Assembly: GCF_000949135.2 (NCBI RefSeq)
Contig: NZ_JTAN02000003.1
Location: 496,001-560,000, forward strand
DNA: 64,000 bases
Reading direction: 5' to 3'
From: Burkholderia sp. USMB20
GTDB lineage: Bacteria > Pseudomonadota > Gammaproteobacteria > Burkholderiales > Burkholderiaceae
Position numbers and translations under genes: made by a program. A model generated the notes under the pieces. It did no database searches, had not been told where the DNA came from, and saw only the letters and a program-made list of their open reading frames with translations. Shown piece after piece: positions 46,410 through 55,574 of the stretch. Position 1 is the stretch's first letter, and every line of letters begins with the position of its first letter.

Positions 46410-47543
46410 ATGGCTTCGCAATACAAGGTGCTCGTTGTCGGGGGCGGAATCGGCGGGATGACGCTCGCGCATGGGCTCGCGCGGGCCGGCATGGACGTGA
46501 GGGTCATCGAAAGCAGCCATCGCACGGATCAGCAGGGCACCGGCATTTCTCTGCTCGGCAATGCGTTGCGCGCGCTCGATCGCGTCGGGCTCGCGGATGC
46601 CTGCATGGCGGCTGGTTCCGGATGGGACACGGTCAGCGTGCGCGGCGATGCGGGTGATGTGGTGAACGAGCGCCGTCCGCCACGTACGTTCCGGCCGGAT
46701 GCGCCGGGCGCGATCGGCATCATGCGGCCGAAACTCGCGGAGGTGCTCGAATCGCACGCGCTGGCCGGCGGCGCACGGATCGATTACCGGACGACGGTCG
46801 ACGATTTCGAGCAGCATGCGGAGGGTGTGTCGTACCGTCTGTCGAATGGCGAGACCGGACATTGCGATCTGCTCGTCGCGGCCGACGGCACGTATTCGAA
46901 GACGCGTGCCAAGGCATTCGGCGCACAGCATCAGCCGAGTTATGCGGGGCAGGGCGCGTGGCGGCTGACAGTCGAGCGTCCGGCGGGCTTTGACGGGCTC
47001 GTGCTGTACAAGCACCGCGACGGCCGGATGGTGGGCGGCCTGCCGCTGTCGGATACGCTGTGCTACTACTTTTTCCTCGAAAACGCCCGCGAGCGCTCGC
47101 ACATGCCGGACGAGCGGCTGAGCGAGATGTTCCGCGAGCGGCTTGAAGGCTTTACCGCTCCCGACCTGCTCGCCGCGGCGTCGCGCTGCGACGGCACGCG
47201 CTACATCAGCTACCGACCGTTCGATATCCTGATGATGCCGCAGCCGTGGTATCGCGGGCGCGTGGCATTGCTCGGCGATGCCGCACACTCCGTTACCCCG
47301 CAGCTCACTTCCGGCGGTGGAATGGCGATCGAGGACGCAGTGGTACTTGCGGAGGAACTGTTGACGAAAGCCGATGTGGACGCCGCGCTGTCCGCGTATT
47401 CCGCGCGCCGAGGCGAGCGCGTCAAACGCGTGTTCGACATCTCTCTGGCGATTTGCCAGGCCGAGCAGGATCCGAACGCCGATCCGCGGCGCGCCGTCGA
47501 GTTGCTGCTCGAAGGGTACGGCGTGCTGGCCGAGCCGTTCTGA
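46410..47543 (+). CDS. FAD-dependent aromatic monooxygenase
   Basis: 377 residues. The FAD motif is VGGGIGGMTLAHGL near the N-terminus, the DG motif is LLVAADGTYSKTR, and the second FAD motif is ALLGDAAHSVTPQLTSGGGM. These mark a class A flavoprotein hydroxylase of the salicylate/p-hydroxybenzoate group. It lies 36 bp after the FAH-family gene. It could supply the diol for the dioxygenase encoded on the other side of the shared promoter. Confidence 0.87.
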   Translation: MASQYKVLVVGGGIGGMTLAHGLARAGMDVRVIESSHRTDQQGTGISLLGNALRALDRVGLADACMAAGSGWDTVSVRGDAGDVVNERRPPRTFRPDAPGAIGIMRPKLAEVLESHALAGGARIDYRTTVDDFEQHAEGVSYRLSNGETGHCDLLVAADGTYSKTRAKAFGAQHQPSYAGQGAWRLTVERPAGFDGLVLYKHRDGRMVGGLPLSDTLCYYFFLENARERSHMPDERLSEMFRERLEGFTAPDLLAAASRCDGTRYISYRPFDILMMPQPWYRGRVALLGDAAHSVTPQLTSGGGMAIEDAVVLAEELLTKADVDAALSAYSARRGERVKRVFDISLAICQAEQDPNADPRRAVELLLEGYGVLAEPF

Positions 47544-47755
47544 GAAGCGAGCGGTCGGCCGCGGGCGCGCAGGCAAGCGCGACTGACCGTGCGGATCTCG
47601 CCGGAGCCGGGCGCACGTTCGCGCTCGTGTTCCGGCTTTTTCGTTTATCGGTTCGTTCGCCAGTCCGTTGATGTATTGCTGATCGCGATGCACTGCGGCG
47701 CACGCGACGGTGCGCGCCGGAGGGGGTGCCGGCGCACACTCGATGCACGACTCGA

Positions 47756-49225
47756 TCAGAGGCCGCCGAGCGCGACGTACTTGATCTCGAGATACTCGTC
47801 GATCCCGTACTTCGAGCCTTCTCTACCGAGACCGGACAGCTTGACGCCGCCGAACGGCGCGACTTCGGTCGAGATGAGCCCCTCGTTGACGCCGACCATC
47901 CCGAAATCGAGGCCCTCCACCACGCGGAAGATCCGTCCGACGTCACGCGTATAGACGTAGGACGCGAGGCCGAACGGCGTATCGTTCGCGAGCGCGATCG
48001 CTTCGTCCTCGGTGTCGAACCGGAACAGCGGTGCGACTGGGCCGAACGTTTCCTCGCTGAAGATCAGCGCGTCGCGTGGCACGTCGGTCAACACGGTCGG
48101 CTCGAAGAATAAGCCGCCCATCGGATGGCGTCGCCCGCCGGTCGCGACTTGCGCACCCTTGGCCCGTGCGTCCGCAATATGCTGCTCGAGTTTCAGTACG
48201 GCCTCCTCGTTGATCAGCGGCCCGAGCGCGACGCCGGCGTCCATCCCGTTGCCCACCTTGAGGCGCGCCGATTCGTCGGCCAGTCGCCGCGCGAACGCAT
48301 CGTAGATGCCGGACTGCACGAGCAGGCGGTTGGCCGCGACACATGCCTGGCCGGTATTCCGGTATTTCGCGAGGAGCGCGCCTTTGACGGCGGCGTCGAT
48401 ATCGGCGTCGTCGAACACGATGAACGGCGCGTTTCCGCCCAGCTCCATGCTCGTCTTCTTCACCGTCGGTGCGCATTGAGCGAGCAATTGCGAACCGACC
48501 TCGGTGGACCCCGTGAACGAGAGCTTGCGCACGGCCGGATGGCGCGTCAGTTCCGCGCCGATCGCGCGCGCGGACCCGGTGACGATGTTGCATACGCCGG
48601 CAGGCAACCCGGCGCGTTCGGCCAGCACGCCGAGCGCGAGCGACGACAGCGGCGTCTGGCTAGCGGGCTTGATCACGCCGGTGCAGCCCGCGGCCCACCC
48701 GGGCCCCGCCTTGCGCGTGAGCATTGCCGACGGGAAATTCCACGGCGTGATAGCGGCGAACACGCCGATCGGCGCTTTCTGCGCAAGCAGCCGGCGGCCG
48801 TCGACGTTGTGCGGAATGATGTCGCCGTAGGTGCGTTTCGCCTCTTCGGCGAACCATTCGATGAAGCCGGCCGCATAGTGGATTTCGCCACGCGCTTCGG
48901 CGAGCGGCTTGCCCTGTTCGGCGGTCATGATGACGGCCAGATCGTCGATATGCGCGAGCATCAGGTCGTATAGCGCCCGAAGGATGCGCGAGCGCTCTTT
49001 CGGCAGCACGCGGCGCCAGTCGCGCATCGCCCGTTCCGCGGCTTCGATCGCACGCGTCGTTTCCGCCGCGCCGGCCAGCGGCACGCGCCCGACCAGTTCG
49101 CCCGTAGCCGGGTTGCGCACGTCGAGCGTGGCAAGACTATCGGCTTGCACCCAGCGGCCGTCGATCAGCATGGCTTGCCGGAGCAGGTCAGGATCCTTGA
49201 GAGTGAGTTTGATGGGTTCGGTCAT
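47756..49225 (-). CDS. Succinate-semialdehyde-type aldehyde dehydrogenase
   Basis: 489 residues. Catalytic Cys-295 (NTGQACVAANR), Glu-261 (MELGGNAP) and Asn-163 (TPWNFPSAM) are all present. The sequence is closest to GabD succinate-semialdehyde dehydrogenases, a family that also includes 2-oxoglutarate-semialdehyde dehydrogenases. It is the third gene of the cyclodeaminase-DHDPS-dehydrogenase operon, 9 bp after the DHDPS-family gene. The real aldehyde is probably set by that operon. Confidence 0.85.
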   Translation of the reverse strand: MTEPIKLTLKDPDLLRQAMLIDGRWVQADSLATLDVRNPATGELVGRVPLAGAAETTRAIEAAERAMRDWRRVLPKERSRILRALYDLMLAHIDDLAVIMTAEQGKPLAEARGEIHYAAGFIEWFAEEAKRTYGDIIPHNVDGRRLLAQKAPIGVFAAITPWNFPSAMLTRKAGPGWAAGCTGVIKPASQTPLSSLALGVLAERAGLPAGVCNIVTGSARAIGAELTRHPAVRKLSFTGSTEVGSQLLAQCAPTVKKTSMELGGNAPFIVFDDADIDAAVKGALLAKYRNTGQACVAANRLLVQSGIYDAFARRLADESARLKVGNGMDAGVALGPLINEEAVLKLEQHIADARAKGAQVATGGRRHPMGGLFFEPTVLTDVPRDALIFSEETFGPVAPLFRFDTEDEAIALANDTPFGLASYVYTRDVGRIFRVVEGLDFGMVGVNEGLISTEVAPFGGVKLSGLGREGSKYGIDEYLEIKYVALGGL

Positions 49226-49234
49226 GATCGTTGT

Positions 49235-50245
49235 CTATTCGGGATGGCGGCCGATGAAGAACGCCTCGTCGGGATCGCGGGTCGGATTGAGGCCGGCGGC
49301 TTCGAGCCCCTTGCGAAGGACCACCATGTCGCGCTGGAACACGCGCTGTGTCGGGTGCGGCAGCGGGCCGCCGTTATAGCCCTGGAGCCAGCCCTGATAC
49401 TTCCACATCATCCGGTTGAGCAGACCGTTGGCGGCCATCGGCAGGCTCGCGAACGCCTTGCGTGCCGGGTCCATCCGGTACCACAGCTGCGTCGCCTCGT
49501 CGTATTGACCGGCTCGGATCAGCTTGTGGATGCGCGGCAGCAGCGGCCCGTAGTACGCGGAATAGTTGGTGCCGCAGAACGGGATGTCCATCACCTGCGC
49601 GAGCGGCACGTACTCGTATTCGAGCGGTGACGAGATCACGACCTCGCGGTGGAATTCGCGATGCACTTCGATGGCCGACATGATGTACGGCAACCCGCCT
49701 TCCGCCTTGATCGCGACGACGTTCGGGATTTCGTCGACCATCCGGCGCAGCACGGGTAGCGGAATGTCGGCGGGGTGAAGGCGGCCGAAGCCCCATGCAG
49801 GCAACGGAAACACGATCACGCCGAGATCCGTCGCCGCGCAGATCGCCTGCGTGTAGTCGAACACTTCGTCGTACGACTTCGGATAGAAATACGGCGGATA
49901 GCCGAGCAGTACGACGTCCGCGCCTGCGTCTTCGGCGAGCTTCACCGCATCGATGTTGTCTTCCAGCGTGTTGAACACAGCGTGGTGGACGACCAGCAGC
50001 CGGCCGGCCGCCTGGTCGGCCATGATCTGGCAGAACTCGCCGTACTGCGCCTGCGTGATCGCGACTTCCGAGCACGACAGCGAACCGACGAAGCCGTGTT
50101 CGATCGCGAGCTCGACGTCGTGTCGAACCGCTTTCTCGTTGATGCGCCTGAAGTCCGACGTCATCGTCGGAATCGTCACGTTCGCGACTCCCAGAAGGTG
50201 TTCGCGCGCCCAGTCGCGGGCTTCATGCTTGTGGTAGCGGGCCAT
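49235..50245 (-). CDS. Dihydrodipicolinate synthase-family aldolase/dehydratase
   Basis: 336 residues. The Schiff-base Lys-180 (VVAIKAEGG) is conserved, while the usual GTTGE pocket motif is GSLSCSE (54-60). This family includes pyruvate aldolases, oxo-acid dehydratases and cyclic-imine deaminases. The protein is longer than DapA (~290). It lies between the ornithine-cyclodeaminase-like and aldehyde dehydrogenase genes with gaps of 12 and 9 bp, so a role in the same catabolic route, not lysine synthesis, is inferred. Confidence 0.85.
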   Translation of the reverse strand: MARYHKHEARDWAREHLLGVANVTIPTMTSDFRRINEKAVRHDVELAIEHGFVGSLSCSEVAITQAQYGEFCQIMADQAAGRLLVVHHAVFNTLEDNIDAVKLAEDAGADVVLLGYPPYFYPKSYDEVFDYTQAICAATDLGVIVFPLPAWGFGRLHPADIPLPVLRRMVDEIPNVVAIKAEGGLPYIMSAIEVHREFHREVVISSPLEYEYVPLAQVMDIPFCGTNYSAYYGPLLPRIHKLIRAGQYDEATQLWYRMDPARKAFASLPMAANGLLNRMMWKYQGWLQGYNGGPLPHPTQRVFQRDMVVLRKGLEAAGLNPTRDPDEAFFIGRHPE

Positions 50246-50257
50246 GTCGTTCTCCGG

Positions 50258-51265
50258 TTACATGGGTTTGGGTTCGAATGCGATCGGCAGCGGCACGGCC
50301 AGGCCGGCCTCACGCGCCAGGTCAAGCACGAGCCCGGCGACCACGATGTCCTGCAGGCCGCTGCCGACCGACTTGAACAACCGGTTTCGGGAGGCCTCGA
50401 GCCGCTCGGCGCACGCGCCGCTCATGACGTCGGCCAGGCTCACGGCGACGCGCTCGACGGCGATGCCGGCCGCGCGTGCGGCGATCATGTCGCCGGTGTC
50501 GTGCAGCACTTCGTCGGGCACGTCGCACACGATCAGGTCGCTGCGCTGGACGACCGATACGTCGATCTCGCGCTGCTGGGGGATCGTCGAGCCGATCGAG
50601 ACGACCGTCGCGCCCGGCGTCAGCCAGTCGCCGAACAGGATCGGGCGCTCACCGTGCGAGCGGGCTGCGGCGAGCACGATATCCGCGCCGTCGACGGCGG
50701 CTTCCGGCGATGCGGCCGCGCGTGCGGGACTGCCGAGATCGCGGTGCAGATCGGCCGCGAACGCGTCGCGACGTGCATGAGTGGGGCTGAACACCGTGAT
50801 GTCGGTCAACGGCCGTACGCTCGCGAATGCGCGTGCGTGCATCGATGCCTCGAGCCCGCTGCCCAGCACGGCCAGGCGCGCTGGGCCCGGGCGTGCGAGT
50901 CGATCCAGCGCCGCCGCCGAGGTGGCCGCAGTGCGAAACCCAGTCACGAGATTGCCGTCCACGAAGCCGGCGATGCGGCTCGTGTCGTGGTCGAAGAGCA
51001 CGATCACGTAGTCGATGCCGGGCGCCTGCGCATGCCCGGCCATTCCCATCAGCTTCGCGCCGAAGTATTGGCTGCCGGGCGGCATCGCCGGTAACGCGCG
51101 CAGCCACGCGCCGTTGCCGCTGGCAATGGTGCGCGGCGGCACGGCCGACGCGGCGACCGGCTGACCGTATGTCGCTTGTAACGCGGCGACCGCATCTTTC
51201 CAGCGAAACACTGCACGTGCGGCATCGCTAGATATGAACACCGGAGGGGAAATCGGAAGTGTCAT
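50258..51265 (-). CDS. Ornithine cyclodeaminase/mu-crystallin-family protein
   Basis: 335 residues. The family's active-site and NAD-binding segments are visible: QYFGAKLMGMAGH, GFVDGNLVTGFRTAATSAAA, and the Rossmann LAVLGSGLEASMHARAF with SPTHARRD. Members include ornithine cyclodeaminase, alanine dehydrogenase and pyrroline-2-carboxylate (ketimine) reductase. It is the first gene of its operon. The DHDPS-family and dehydrogenase partners favour a ketimine or amino-acid catabolic role. Confidence 0.85.
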   Translation of the reverse strand: MTLPISPPVFISSDAARAVFRWKDAVAALQATYGQPVAASAVPPRTIASGNGAWLRALPAMPPGSQYFGAKLMGMAGHAQAPGIDYVIVLFDHDTSRIAGFVDGNLVTGFRTAATSAAALDRLARPGPARLAVLGSGLEASMHARAFASVRPLTDITVFSPTHARRDAFAADLHRDLGSPARAAASPEAAVDGADIVLAAARSHGERPILFGDWLTPGATVVSIGSTIPQQREIDVSVVQRSDLIVCDVPDEVLHDTGDMIAARAAGIAVERVAVSLADVMSGACAERLEASRNRLFKSVGSGLQDIVVAGLVLDLAREAGLAVPLPIAFEPKPM

Positions 51266-51392
51266 CAGTAGCTCCTGCTAAGGGGGAAGCGCTGCACGGT
51301 CATGGAACGGCCTGCCGGCGGCCGGACGGTCCGGCACCTCCAAGTTGATACGGCGGCTGTGTCGAGTGCAGCGCAGGGTGAATATTAAGTTG

Positions 51393-51412
51393 ATATTGAT
51401 GCGCATCAATAT
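51393..51412. promoter_or_regulatory. 20-bp perfect palindrome, probable GntR operator
   Basis: ATATTGATGC is followed by its exact complement GCATCAATAT. It lies about 130 bp upstream of the cyclodeaminase start and about 240 bp from the gntR start. A related site (51571-51587) lies near gntR. The pair fits operators of the adjacent FCD-type regulator. Confidence 0.6.
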
Positions 51413-51570
51413 GTAAATTGATTTGTATCGGGTAAACGATAGCGACGGCGATTTAAGGGCCGAGACGCAAATTTCTTCGCCCGGCGGGAAGGAGTGGGGC
51501 CAAGTTTCCGGCGACTGCCATAGAACTGCTTTTGGCGAATCAATCCGTCATGACGGCCGGCAATGAGTGA

Positions 51571-51587
51571 ATTGATTCGATATCAAT
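51571..51587. promoter_or_regulatory. ATTGAT-N5-ATCAAT inverted repeat, probable GntR operator
   Basis: Six-base arms ATTGAT and ATCAAT separated by TCGAT. A further ATTGATTCGATTCATCAA follows at 51591. The repeated half-sites lie within 80 bp of the gntR start, consistent with autoregulation. Confidence 0.55.
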
Positions 51588-51649
51588 CGGATTGATTCGA
51601 TTCATCAAGTGCCGCTAAGATTGCGCATCAATGCGAACGGGAAGGTGGA

Positions 51650-52321
51650 ATGCGGGTGGGAGTGATCGAAGACGACGTGGCCCGGCTGCGCGAATACGTG
51701 CATCGCGCATTTCAGCGCGGGGAAGAGCGTCTGCCGCCGGAGCCGAAGCTTTGCGACGTGCTCGGCGTGTCGCGCGGGCGCCTGCGTACGATGCTCAAGC
51801 ATCTCGAGAACGAGGGGCTCATCTGGCGCCATGTCGGCAAAGGAACATTCGTCGGGCCGCGGCCGATGGCGGTCGACGACAAGCATGCGGCCACGTCGAT
51901 CAGCGTTGACGACATCATCGCCGCGCGGCTGCTGCTCGAGCCGCAACTGGCGGGGCAGGCCGCGATTCACGCGACGGCGGCCGACATCGCGGCGCTCGAT
52001 CGCTGCCTTGCCGACATGGCGGCGACCGATTCGTTTTCCCACTGGAAACGCCTCGACGAAACGCTTCACCGAACCATCGCCGAGGCCACCCACAATGCGC
52101 TGCTCGTGATGATGTACGACGTGTTGCGCTCGTGGGTGAAGGCGAGTCTCGACGCACGGATCGAGGAGGTGTACGGACATGCGCCGACGCCGAAGCAGAC
52201 GACGGACAAGGCGCACATCGTGATCGTCGAGAGTATCCGCTCGCACAATCCAGGCAAGGCGGAAGACGCAATGCGCGAGCATCTGCGCGCGGTGAGGACA
52301 CATTTGTTCGGCCTGCGCTGA
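51650..52321 (+). CDS. GntR-family regulator, FCD (FadR-like) subgroup
   Basis: 223 residues. Winged helix: EYVHRAFQRGEERLPPEPKL, then VLGVSRGRLRTMLKHLENEG and WRHVGKGTFVGP. The all-helical FCD ligand domain follows, with metal-binding residues in RLDETLHRTIAEATHN and REHLRAVRTH. It is divergent from the cyclodeaminase-DHDPS-dehydrogenase operon and next to palindromic operators, so it probably senses an intermediate of that route. Confidence 0.88.
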   Translation: MRVGVIEDDVARLREYVHRAFQRGEERLPPEPKLCDVLGVSRGRLRTMLKHLENEGLIWRHVGKGTFVGPRPMAVDDKHAATSISVDDIIAARLLLEPQLAGQAAIHATAADIAALDRCLADMAATDSFSHWKRLDETLHRTIAEATHNALLVMMYDVLRSWVKASLDARIEEVYGHAPTPKQTTDKAHIVIVESIRSHNPGKAEDAMREHLRAVRTHLFGLR

Positions 52322-52423
52322 CCTGCGGGCCGGCGACGACGCGCGCCACGCCCGCCGTTTGCGGTGGGGTTCCTCAGCCGAGGCCGCTATCGCTGCAGAT
52401 CGCTAACCTATCGCGCCGATAAT

Positions 52424-52442
52424 TAAGATACGATGTGTCTTA
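52424..52442. promoter_or_regulatory. Near-palindrome upstream of tetR containing GATACGAT
   Basis: TAAGATACGATGTGTCTTA has symmetric arms (TAAGA/TCTTA and AC/GT around a GAT centre). It contains the GATACGAT core, the complement of ATCGTATC found at the 45.2 kb and 56.2 kb promoters. It lies about 105 bp before the tetR start and is a likely autoregulatory operator. Confidence 0.55.
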
Positions 52443-52547
52443 TAATTCGCGCTGCCATGTGCATACCGCGCCCCTGTCCGGCATTCTTTGTCGTCATGCC
52501 GCAGTGCGGGCATGCTATCTGTCATTCGCCGTCAATCAGTTTCCTTC

Positions 52548-53231
52548 ATGAAGACACAAGCCCAGTCTCCCGTCACCGTACCTGCTCCACGAGGCGTAGG
52601 CCGCCCGCGCAGCGAGGAAACGCGCACGCAGATTCTCGCGGCCACGGTGCGTTTGCTCGAAACGCGCACCGTGCAGGCCATCTCGATCGAAGCCATTGCG
52701 AAGGAAGCGGGAGTCGGCAAGGCGACTATCTATCGCTGGTGGGATTCGAAAGCGCTGGTCGTGATTGATGCGTTCATCGAGCACCACGTGGTGAAAACGC
52801 CGATGCCGCGTGATCTGCCGCCCGGCAAGGCGATTGCGATGCATCTTCTGTCGCTGATACACGAGTATGCGGGATGGTCGGGGCGGATCGTCGCGCAGAT
52901 CATCGCCGAAGGCCAGGCCGATCCCGCCGTGCTGCGCGAGTTCCGCGAGCGCTTTCACTATGGGCGGCGCGCGCTCGTGCGGGAAATGCTGGAGGAATGG
53001 CGCAACGACGCGCGCATTCCGACGCCACCGAACATCGAGACGCTCGGCGAACTTCTGTATGCGCCGGTGTATATGCGGTTGTTGGTCGGCACCGGTACGC
53101 TGGACGACCATTTCGCGCGGGAACATCTCGGCTACGTGTTCGGTCTGCTCGGCGTCGAACCACCGGACGTCGCCGAACTGAGCGCCCAACTCAAGCGCGG
53201 TGCCGTATCGAAAAAAGCCGCCGCGCGTTGA
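52548..53231 (+). CDS. TetR-family regulator
   Basis: 227 residues from MKTQAQSPVT; an upstream ATG at 52488 is less likely. HTH: TVRLLETRTVQAISIEAIAK and AGVGKATIYRWWDSKALVV. The C-terminal ligand domain resembles the TetR_C_16 type (GWSGRIVAQIIAEGQADPAV). Its promoter carries the core motif that recurs before the ring-cleavage and cupin operons. It is therefore the best candidate for their common regulator. Confidence 0.88.
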   Translation: MKTQAQSPVTVPAPRGVGRPRSEETRTQILAATVRLLETRTVQAISIEAIAKEAGVGKATIYRWWDSKALVVIDAFIEHHVVKTPMPRDLPPGKAIAMHLLSLIHEYAGWSGRIVAQIIAEGQADPAVLREFRERFHYGRRALVREMLEEWRNDARIPTPPNIETLGELLYAPVYMRLLVGTGTLDDHFAREHLGYVFGLLGVEPPDVAELSAQLKRGAVSKKAAAR

Positions 53232-53302
53232 GGCGGGCAACACTCAATTGCAGTTCGTCCCGATCGCGCGGGCCCGGCCGCCAAATGCGGGCCGGGACGG
53301 CA

Positions 53303-54544
53303 TCATCCGAGCGATACGCGTCCTTCCTGCGCTGCATGCACGGATTCAGTCGGCCCGCGCCGCGCGAGCGTGAGGATCAGGACGGTCGTGGTCGCGATGG
53401 CAGATACAAGCGCCAGCCAGGCGACCGCCGCAAAGAGCCCGCCTGTCAGCTTCGACACGACCTCCACGACGAGCGGGCTCAGAAAGTTGCCGAAGAAGAA
53501 CGCCCCCATGTAACCGCCCGTCGCGCGGCCGCTCTGCTCGAACGGTACACGTGCCAGCGTCCAGGTTCCGAGCAGCGGCAGCGCCATGCCGCCACCCGCG
53601 GCCGCGAGAAATGCACCCGCGATCGTGGCGCTCACGCCGCTGAACGAAGCGATCACGACGAAGCCCACCGTGAACAGGCCGAATGCGGCGACCAGGAGCC
53701 GGTTGATCGCGACACGTGCGAACCGGTGAAAGACGAACGAGCCGACCGGAATGCCTGCGTTGGCGATCGCGCCGCCCAGGCCGAGAATCGCTGGTTCGGT
53801 CACGCCGCGCGCATTGAGCAGAAAGCTGATCTGTACCGGCACGACGAAAAACAGGACCGACGCGAACAGGATCAGCGCGCAGAGCGGGCCGATCTCGCGC
53901 CACGGGAACGGCAACGCGTGTGCGGGACGTTGCGTTGTCGTTGCTTGCTCCGGTTCCCAGATCAGCCATGCGATCAGCGGGAGAAACGCGAACGCGCAAC
54001 CGTAGACGAGGAACGGCGTCCGCCATCCGGTTGCGAGGCTGCCGAGCGCCCCGCCGACCGAGAACATCACGGCCGCGACAACTGACGCCGATGCGTGCTG
54101 CATGGTCAGCCATTTTTGTCGCCGCACGCCGCTGAAGTAGTTGGCGACGAGTGCGGTAGCGATGGTAACGATCGCCGCTTCCGCGAGCCCGATCACGGCG
54201 CGCGATGCGACGATCGCATGCAGGTCCTTCAGCCAGAACGGCAGCACGCCGGCGATGCCGTAGATCGCGACGGCCGCGAGGTACAGCGGTTTTCGGCCGA
54301 ACAGATCGACCAGCGAGCCGACGAGCGGGCTGAACAGCGCAATCATCAGCGCGGGAATCACGAGCGCGATCACAGTGAGCAGCTCCGCCTGCGGTACCTG
54401 CGCATAGTCGTGGCGCATCAGCGGAAGAACCGGTGCGATCAGCACGGCGCCGGTCGATGCGAGCCAGCAGCTCGCCATCAGCAACCATCCGTGTACGTTG
54501 CCGGCGACGCGCGGCGCGTGTCCTTCGGGAAGTGCGTTTGCCAT
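53303..54544 (-). CDS. MFS transporter
   Basis: 413 residues from MANALPEGHA, with GGAG spaced before the ATG, and about 12 helices. The loop 2-3 motif is GSLVDLFGRKPLYLAAVAIY, and the long central loop includes EPEQATTTQRP. It resembles drug/metabolite MFS carriers. It is the last gene of the cupin-BKACE-MFS operon, 100 bp after the BKACE gene, and probably moves the substrate or an intermediate. Confidence 0.85.
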   Translation of the reverse strand: MANALPEGHAPRVAGNVHGWLLMASCWLASTGAVLIAPVLPLMRHDYAQVPQAELLTVIALVIPALMIALFSPLVGSLVDLFGRKPLYLAAVAIYGIAGVLPFWLKDLHAIVASRAVIGLAEAAIVTIATALVANYFSGVRRQKWLTMQHASASVVAAVMFSVGGALGSLATGWRTPFLVYGCAFAFLPLIAWLIWEPEQATTTQRPAHALPFPWREIGPLCALILFASVLFFVVPVQISFLLNARGVTEPAILGLGGAIANAGIPVGSFVFHRFARVAINRLLVAAFGLFTVGFVVIASFSGVSATIAGAFLAAAGGGMALPLLGTWTLARVPFEQSGRATGGYMGAFFFGNFLSPLVVEVVSKLTGGLFAAVAWLALVSAIATTTVLILTLARRGPTESVHAAQEGRVSLG

Positions 54545-54644
54545 GATGTCTCCAATATTGTGGTGTGCGATGCGCCGTGAACGATCGACGCGCATCGGCA
54601 CGGGCGGCGCGCTACGGCGTCGTGCCCGTGCGATGCGCGCGCAG

Positions 54645-55574
54645 CTAGAACCCGACCTGATCGGCGCCCTTCAGGTCCAGCATTGCTCTCGCTTCGTCGG
54701 GCGTGGCGATTTCGATGCCGAGTTCGTCGAGAATTCGGCGAATTTTCCGGACCTGATCTGCATTGCTGCGGGCGAGTTGTCCTCGCCCGATGTACAGGCT
54801 GTCTTCGAGTCCGACCCGCACGTTGCCACCCATCAGGCTCGACATCGTCGCGAGCGGCATCTGGTGCTTCCCGGCAGCCAACACCGACCAGTGGTAGTCG
54901 TTGCCGAACAGCCGGTCCGCTGTGCGCTTCTGGTGCAGCAGATCCTCCACGTGCGCGCCCATCGCGCCACGCAGACCGAACACCGACTGGATGAAGAGCG
55001 GCGGTTTGACCAGGCCTCTTTCCAGGAAGTGGTGCAGCGTATACAGGTGCCCCACGTCGTAGCATTCGAACTCGAAGCGCGTGCCGCCGGCGCGGCCGAC
55101 GTGCTCGAGAATCCATTCGATGTCCTCGAAGGTGTTCCGGAACACGAGGCCGCGCGTGGCCTGGAGAAACGGTACTTCCCAGTCGTGGCGCCACGCGCGG
55201 TCGCGTTCGGCCATCTCGGACAGCACCAGATTGATCGACCCCATGTTGAGCGAGCACATTTCCGGCTTGAGCGCTTCTCCCGCAGCCGCGCGTTCCGCGA
55301 TCACCATGTTCGGGCCGCCGCCGCCCGTCGAGATGTTGATCACCGCGTCCGTCGACGACTTGATTGCGGACACGAAGCGCCGGAACAGCGCGGGATCGCC
55401 GGACGGACGCCCCGTTTCGGGGTCGCGGGCGTGCAGGTGAATGATCGCTGCGCCCGCTTCGGCGGCGGCGATCGATTCGGCCGCGATCTGCTCGGGCGTC
55501 ACCGGAAGGAATTCGGACATGGACGGCGTATGCGCGCCGCCGGTCACTGCACAGGTAATGATCGCCTTGCTCAC
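54645..55574 (-). CDS. BKACE-family beta-keto acid cleavage enzyme
   Basis: 309 residues from GTG 55574, overlapping the cupin stop by four bases. The Zn-binding HxH (His-46, His-48 in IIHLHARDPETG) and the STGGGGPNMV loop are conserved, with GGNVRVGLEDSLY near the C-terminus. BKACE enzymes (3-keto-5-aminohexanoate cleavage family) split beta-keto acids with acetyl-CoA. The substrate depends on the operon and is not known. Confidence 0.88.
   Translation of the reverse strand: MSKAIITCAVTGGAHTPSMSEFLPVTPEQIAAESIAAAEAGAAIIHLHARDPETGRPSGDPALFRRFVSAIKSSTDAVINISTGGGGPNMVIAERAAAGEALKPEMCSLNMGSINLVLSEMAERDRAWRHDWEVPFLQATRGLVFRNTFEDIEWILEHVGRAGGTRFEFECYDVGHLYTLHHFLERGLVKPPLFIQSVFGLRGAMGAHVEDLLHQKRTADRLFGNDYHWSVLAAGKHQMPLATMSSLMGGNVRVGLEDSLYIGRGQLARSNADQVRKIRRILDELGIEIATPDEARAMLDLKGADQVGF

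Larger units (their letters stand above)
51266..51649. other. 384-bp AT-rich divergent intergenic region
   Basis: Separates the cyclodeaminase operon from the GntR regulator gene. It is markedly AT-rich and contains repeated ATTGAT/ATCAAT palindromes, described as separate sites. No gene was found in it. Confidence 0.6.
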
